DNA of 54,700 bases from Patescibacteria group bacterium. Lineage in GTDB: Bacteria > Patescibacteriota > Patescibacteriia > WFTA01 > S139-112. Each line of letters starts with the position of its first letter. Position 1 is the first letter of the stretch. A model generated the notes under the pieces. It did no database searches, was not told the origin of the DNA, and saw nothing but the letters and a program-made list of their open reading frames with translations. A program made the translations under genes and the position numbers. This document shows positions 51,238 to 54,700 of this stretch, piece by piece. Location: the NCBI GenBank assembly GCA_015485695.1, contig WFTB01000015.1:1-54700 (forward strand). The letters run 5' to 3'.

Positions 51238-51374
51238 TTAAAACCGACGTGGGAAAGTTATTCGGGCTACAAACAAAAGCGTTCCGTATATCGGGATACG
51301 TTAAAAGAGTCGCTACCGAAAATGAGTCATAACCGATAACGATATTACAGACTTTTTCATCTTAAAGCAGTTGT

Positions 51375-52340
51375 ATGAATTCGAAAATATTTATAAGTAT
51401 AATAGGAATTTTGATTATATTGTCCGCCGTATGGGCCGGCGCGAAATGGGGTATAAAAGACGAAAGTCGCATGGATCTTTCCGTTATAGACATAGGGCCC
51501 ATCACAGAAGACCATGTTGATACCATTGTCATAGAAAAAGACGACATAAGAATAGAGTTGAGCAAACGCTCGGGAGAGTGGAAAGTCGGAGATCGCCCTG
51601 TCGACCCGGACAAAATAGAACTGATATGGGAAACGTTCAAAGGCATGACCATATCGGGACCGGTATCGAAAAACAAATCCAATTTCGATCGCTTCGGAGT
51701 CGGAGATTCCGACATGAGTGTCGTTTTCAGAAAAAGCGATCACGAACGTCGAATGAGGATAGGACTTAGAGCAACCACGTTCGACACGACTTACATACGC
51801 AATGCTGAGCAAAATGAAGTATACGTCGCGAATGCGAATTTAAGTTCTCTGTTTTCCACTCAAGTTGACGACTGGCGCGATAAAACAGTCATGCGAGTCA
51901 ATCCGCTTTCGGTTTTTGCGGTGGAAATAGAAAACGAAGGCGACATAATTCGTCTGAAGAAAGACGCGGAAGGCGCATGGTTTCTCGTGAATGGCGATGA
52001 GCGCGTGAAAGTTGAGCAATCAAAAGTAAGTGATATGTTGGCAAACCTAAACCCTCTAACGGCGCGCGCGATTGTCGGAGGTTCTGGGGCTCGTGAGTTT
52101 TCGAACAGGCAAGTAAGAAATGGAGTACGCTTGTATGGAGAAGACGACGTCCTTTTGCGTCAGCTTGATTTGGTGAAAGAAGGAGATTATTGGTGGGCGA
52201 GAGCGTCAGGAGACGATACCGTATTTGATTTGCAAAAATACAAATTGGCGAATGTGTTCGTATCAAAAGACGTTTTAATTGGCGATAACCCGGGCGAATC
52301 GGATAATGCGCCCGAAGGCGACTCGCAGGCAAATCAATAA
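51375..52340 (+). CDS. DUF4340-domain membrane-anchored protein
   Basis: A 321-residue protein with one N-terminal membrane helix (about 5-24) and an extracytoplasmic beta-rich region of two related halves: first ITIEKDDIRIELSKRSGEWKV-type strands (written from residues 45-75), then VEIENEGDIIRLKKDAEGAWFL. This repeated pattern is that of DUF4340, found next to GldF/GldG-like genes in many bacteria, so it is probably the third component of the ABC system. The C-terminal tail is acidic and disordered-looking. It starts 137 bp after the permease gene. Confidence 0.8.
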   Translation: MNSKIFISIIGILIILSAVWAGAKWGIKDESRMDLSVIDIGPITEDHVDTIVIEKDDIRIELSKRSGEWKVGDRPVDPDKIELIWETFKGMTISGPVSKNKSNFDRFGVGDSDMSVVFRKSDHERRMRIGLRATTFDTTYIRNAEQNEVYVANANLSSLFSTQVDDWRDKTVMRVNPLSVFAVEIENEGDIIRLKKDAEGAWFLVNGDERVKVEQSKVSDMLANLNPLTARAIVGGSGAREFSNRQVRNGVRLYGEDDVLLRQLDLVKEGDYWWARASGDDTVFDLQKYKLANVFVSKDVLIGDNPGESDNAPEGDSQANQ

Positions 52341-52529
52341 AAACGACGTCCAACATAATCCTTTCAATTACCGGTGGTTCGTTCGTACCGTAATCATCGC
52401 TAGATTCAAGTCACGGGATTCACCGACGACCCCACCACATTTGCAATCATATTTTTAATCTTGGTTTAGTAAAAACGAACAGTTGAAAATAATTTGAAAT
52501 TGTGATAGTTTGATGTAGTCATTTTATGA

Positions 52530-52605
52530 CGGAGCGTGGCCTAATGGCTAGGGCACTTGGTTTGGGACCAAGGGATTCCGAGTTCGAGTCTCGGCGCTCC
52601 GACCA
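52530..52605 (+). tRNA. tRNA-Pro(TGG)
   Basis: A cloverleaf with acceptor CGGAGCG/CGCTCCG, anticodon stem CTTGG/CCAAG with loop TTTGGGA giving TGG, T-arm CCGAG-TTCGAGT-CTCGG, discriminator A. Unlike the other five tRNAs here, CCA follows at 52603-52605, either encoded or by chance. Confidence 0.95.
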
Positions 52606-52646
52606 TTCAATGCTTTATGAAAATTTGAAAGCGACCGATTGCTCGC

Positions 52647-52666
52647 CTCGCCCGTTCCGGGCGGAG
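52647..52666 (+). terminator. GC-rich terminator after tRNA-Pro
   Basis: CTCGCCCG-TTC-CGGGCGGAG forms a stem of at least six strong pairs, followed by TTTGTC and, after a short interval, six T. It contains cctcgcccgttc, also present in the tRNA-Gly array, but the rest of the element is absent. Confidence 0.6.
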
Positions 52667-52805
52667 TTTGTCTTATTGCGTTTTTTCGGACTTGTTAACG
52701 CGTTTTCGCCAATGATCTCTTGGTATTGGGTTGGGTTTTGGCTTTTCGCGTGACGTTTGCTTTAGATTTGGAAATTTGCAATACTGATGTTACGGAGGTC
52801 GTCAA

Positions 52806-53090
52806 TTGGGCGACATAAGTTTTACTTGTATGGGAATATTTTCTTCTTCAAAAGGAATAAGCGAACGTGAAATCGATAAATTGCTCAAAGGAATCAAGAC
52901 GCTTAATTCTGTTCAGCGCGCTTACATAAAAGGGCTTTTTGTGCAGTATCGTTCGGGAGGAATAACAGAACAAGAAATAGAAAAAGCGATAAGAGAGCTA
53001 AAGTCCAACAGCGGTGACGGCATAGACCGTAGAACGGCGGAAACGGTTCGTGGCATACTCGGCGATTATTTGCAGAAAAAATACAAATAA
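52806..53090 (+). CDS. Small helical protein of unknown function
   Basis: A 94-residue, all-helical, charged protein containing ISEREIDKLLKGIKTLNSVQRAYIKGLF and a related second segment, GITEQEIEKAIRELKSN, which look like two similar helix pairs. No family recognised. A GGAGG at 52794-52798 lies 7 nt before a TTG at 52806, ideal spacing and the clearest Shine-Dalgarno sequence of the window, so TTG is chosen; the alternative is ATG 52830 (MGIFSSS), giving 86 residues. It sits between tRNA-Pro and a CBS gene. Confidence 0.6.
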   Translation: MGDISFTCMGIFSSSKGISEREIDKLLKGIKTLNSVQRAYIKGLFVQYRSGGITEQEIEKAIRELKSNSGDGIDRRTAETVRGILGDYLQKKYK

Positions 53091-53202
53091 CACAATAAGT
53101 ATTTTTCCGGCGCGTGATGCGCTGGATTTTTTTCTCTCTTGTCGTATACTGATTAGAGAGAGACAAGCAAAGGTCGAGCATGTTTATAAACCACCAACGC
53201 TT

Positions 53203-53661
53203 ATGAATATGAAAGTCAAAGACGTAATGAGCACCGAAGTTATAACGATAACTCCGGACACCACATACGAGGATGCTGCTAAGATGCTATACGAGAACAG
53301 GCACAGCGGATTTCCGGTTGTGGACTCCGGGGGGAATATCGTTGGCATGCTTTCAGAGAAAAACTTGTTCAGGGGAATGTACCCGTCGTATGAAGATTTT
53401 ATGGCGGATCTTGAAGGACATTTCTTAAGTCCGGAGAGCAGGGAAGAGCGCATAACGGAAATACGCACTCGTCCGGTAGCCGAATTCATGCTAAAGGACG
53501 TTGTAACGATACATCCGGACGCTCCGATTATGAGAGCCGGAGGAATTATGCTTGCCCGCGGTTTTTATCGCTTGCCTGTCGTGGAAGACGGTTCGATTGT
53601 CGGAATGGTAACTCGAGATAAGATATTCAGCAATATACTGAAGACGTATCTGCACTTCTAG
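53203..53661 (+). CDS. CBS-domain pair protein
   Basis: A 152-residue protein of two CBS domains: VKDVMSTEVITITPDTTYEDAAKML ... GFPVVDSGGNIVGMLSEKNL and AEFMLKDVVTIHPDAPIMRAG ... RLPVVEDGSIVGMVTRDKI. ATG 53203 fits the domain start; the open frame continues further upstream to 53050 but overlaps the preceding gene. Likely a nucleotide-sensing regulator; its partner is unknown. It resembles in length and layout the CBS protein at 11.2 kb. Confidence 0.88.
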   Translation: MNMKVKDVMSTEVITITPDTTYEDAAKMLYENRHSGFPVVDSGGNIVGMLSEKNLFRGMYPSYEDFMADLEGHFLSPESREERITEIRTRPVAEFMLKDVVTIHPDAPIMRAGGIMLARGFYRLPVVEDGSIVGMVTRDKIFSNILKTYLHF

Positions 53662-53783
53662 TATATTTTGCGCACGAGCGTCAAGAGTAATAATGTTTTG
53701 CGCGAACAAAACGGAATAAGGTTTTTTGCGGGCAAAAATTTATTACACGGAAACACCACTCACGATTTCGCGAACCCGTACAA

Positions 53784-54596
53784 TCACAAAGGGCTTTTAA
53801 TGTTTTTTAGTTTTGGATTCGTCACTTGAGTATAAATCTGTGTCGTGCGGATATTCGAGTGCCCCAATAATGCCTGCACATACCGCACGTCTATCCCGTT
53901 TTCGAGCAAGTGCGTTGCAAAAGAGTGTCGCAAGGAGTGGAAAGTTGCGTCTTTTTTAACGCCACTTTTTTTCAGTGCGTTTTGAAAAACTTTTTGAGCT
54001 GTGGAAGCGGTTAATTTTCCACCGCGATTGCTTTCAAAAACAAGACAATTGTTTTTCTTTCCGGCCATTAAATTTTGAAAATCAATTTTTAATTTTTCCG
54101 GGAAAACGGTTATCCTGTCTTTTTTACCTTTGGTGTTTTTAATATGAATTGTCAATTCTTCCAAATTTATATCTTTTACTTTAAGATTAATAATCTCACC
54201 AACTCTCAATCCGGCAGCGTATCCCAAAGAAATCATTAATTTATGCTTGGAATTTTCCATTTGAGAAATAATTTTTTCTATTTCTTTTCTTGATAAAATA
54301 ACTGGCAGTTTTTTGTTCCTCTTGGCGAATTTCAAATCAATTTTTTTAGATGATTTCAAAACTTCTCTGTATAAAAACTTTATGGAATTTAAGGCCAAAT
54401 TAATTGTCTGAGAAGATTGTTTTTTACCTTGTTTCTCCAGAAGATATTTTTCAATCGCCTCGTCTCTGTTTTTTAGATTTTTCTTTTTAGCAAAAACAAG
54501 ATACTCATTCGCATAGTGCAAATAACTTTTTACGGTTCTGGGACTATAACCCTTCAACTTCATTATGTTTTCCATTTTCTTCAAAATTGATTGCAT
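53784..54596 (-). CDS. Tyrosine recombinase/integrase (XerC/XerD-like)
   Basis: A 270-residue tyrosine recombinase. Residues 1-85 form the core-binding SAM-like domain (YSPRTVKSYLHYANEYLV). The catalytic domain shows Arg in AAGLRVGEI, Lys in NTKGKKDRI, the HxxR box FHSLRHSFATHLLE, the second histidine in LLGHSNIRTT and the nucleophile Tyr in TTQIYTQV, so it should be active. It cuts and rejoins DNA through a 3'-phosphotyrosine. The gene is notably AT-rich compared with its neighbours, suggesting acquisition. Housekeeping Xer, integrative-element integrase and integron-type roles are all possible; it is a candidate for moving elements at tRNA ends such as those at 8.4-10.9 and 24.7 kb, which is inference only. 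Confidence 0.92.
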   Translation of the reverse strand: MQSILKKMENIMKLKGYSPRTVKSYLHYANEYLVFAKKKNLKNRDEAIEKYLLEKQGKKQSSQTINLALNSIKFLYREVLKSSKKIDLKFAKRNKKLPVILSRKEIEKIISQMENSKHKLMISLGYAAGLRVGEIINLKVKDINLEELTIHIKNTKGKKDRITVFPEKLKIDFQNLMAGKKNNCLVFESNRGGKLTASTAQKVFQNALKKSGVKKDATFHSLRHSFATHLLENGIDVRYVQALLGHSNIRTTQIYTQVTNPKLKNIKSPL

Positions 54597-54700
54597 ATTT
54601 TTATATAGTTTGTTACTTTGGAAGTAGATTCCTAGATAACATCATAATTCCGTATAACATACAAATTCCCTCTATTATCAACCACCTACTCCGCATAAAA

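Noticed and set aside
52641-52666. Third copy of the tRNA-trailer element after tRNA-Pro
   Set aside because: Only a 12-nt match (cctcgcccgttc) is shared and no T-arm antisense is present; it is better explained as part of a GC-rich terminator.
53140-53170. Operator-like inverted repeat CTTGTC/GACAAG before the CBS gene at 53.2 kb
   Set aside because: Six-bp arms with an 18-bp spacer are too weak without a regulator nearby.

Overview
The window reads like a chromosomal segment of a small-genome bacterium of the Candidate Phyla Radiation (Patescibacteria, possibly Parcubacteria). This is inferred from gene content and style, not from a marker gene: a TrmB-like regulator, a GldA/GldF-GldG/DUF4340 transporter, a DsbA-like anchored protein, many small CBS proteins, tRNAs mostly without encoded CCA, very few Shine-Dalgarno sequences, and several promoters whose -10 box lies only 7-9 nt before the start codon (leaderless mRNAs). 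TGA is used as a stop, so the code is standard.

Layout. 0.1-6.5 kb: a TrmB-like regulator, then an operon for a CsoR-family repressor, a small DUF2892-type membrane protein, an HlyD-type adaptor and an RND efflux permease, led by a near-perfect promoter with an embedded operator palindrome. 6.6-8.2 kb: a sugar-nucleotide epimerase and a 2H phosphoesterase on the minus strand. 8.4-10.9 kb: a probable small island downstream of tRNA-Gly, bounded by a 64-bp direct repeat that includes the tRNA 3' end, carrying a Tat-exported VWA protein and a broken GT39 gene. 11.2-20.6 kb: a plus-strand operon of a CBS protein and three exported proteins: a dockerin-bearing anchor-like protein, a GH30 glycosidase with dockerin, and a 2098-residue heparinase-like/beta-helix giant. 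20.7-24.6 kb: an alkyltransferase-like protein, a TyrA-PheA fusion, dihydroorotate dehydrogenase and a monothiol DsbA-like protein. 24.7-25.9 kb: tRNA-Arg, -Lys, -Ala and -Phe. 26-45.5 kb: a large surface-glycan locus, with a plus-strand arm (26-32.1 kb) and a minus-strand arm (45.5-32.1 kb) that converge and overlap tail to tail. It encodes two Gmd paralogs, GDP-fucose synthase, a fucosyltransferase, many glycosyltransferases, two FkbM methyltransferases, AsnB and an ABC exporter. The minus arm starts with a small HTH regulator preceded by four direct repeats at exact 10-bp spacing. 46-47.8 kb: an ArsB/NhaD-type transporter with a CBS protein. 48-52.3 kb: a Gld-type ABC system. 52.5-54.6 kb: tRNA-Pro, a small protein, a CBS protein and an AT-rich tyrosine recombinase.

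The most unusual feature is a repeat family sitting directly 3' of tRNA-Gly(TCC) and tRNA-Arg(TCG). Each copy carries a 10-nt sequence that is the exact reverse complement of the T-arm of its own host tRNA, followed by a shared core whose internal hairpin differs in sequence but not in pairing. At tRNA-Gly it is tandemly repeated at 83 bp, at tRNA-Arg at 103 bp, and a detached copy with a tRNA-Gly 3' end lies 2.4 kb away. I know of no described element with this arrangement.
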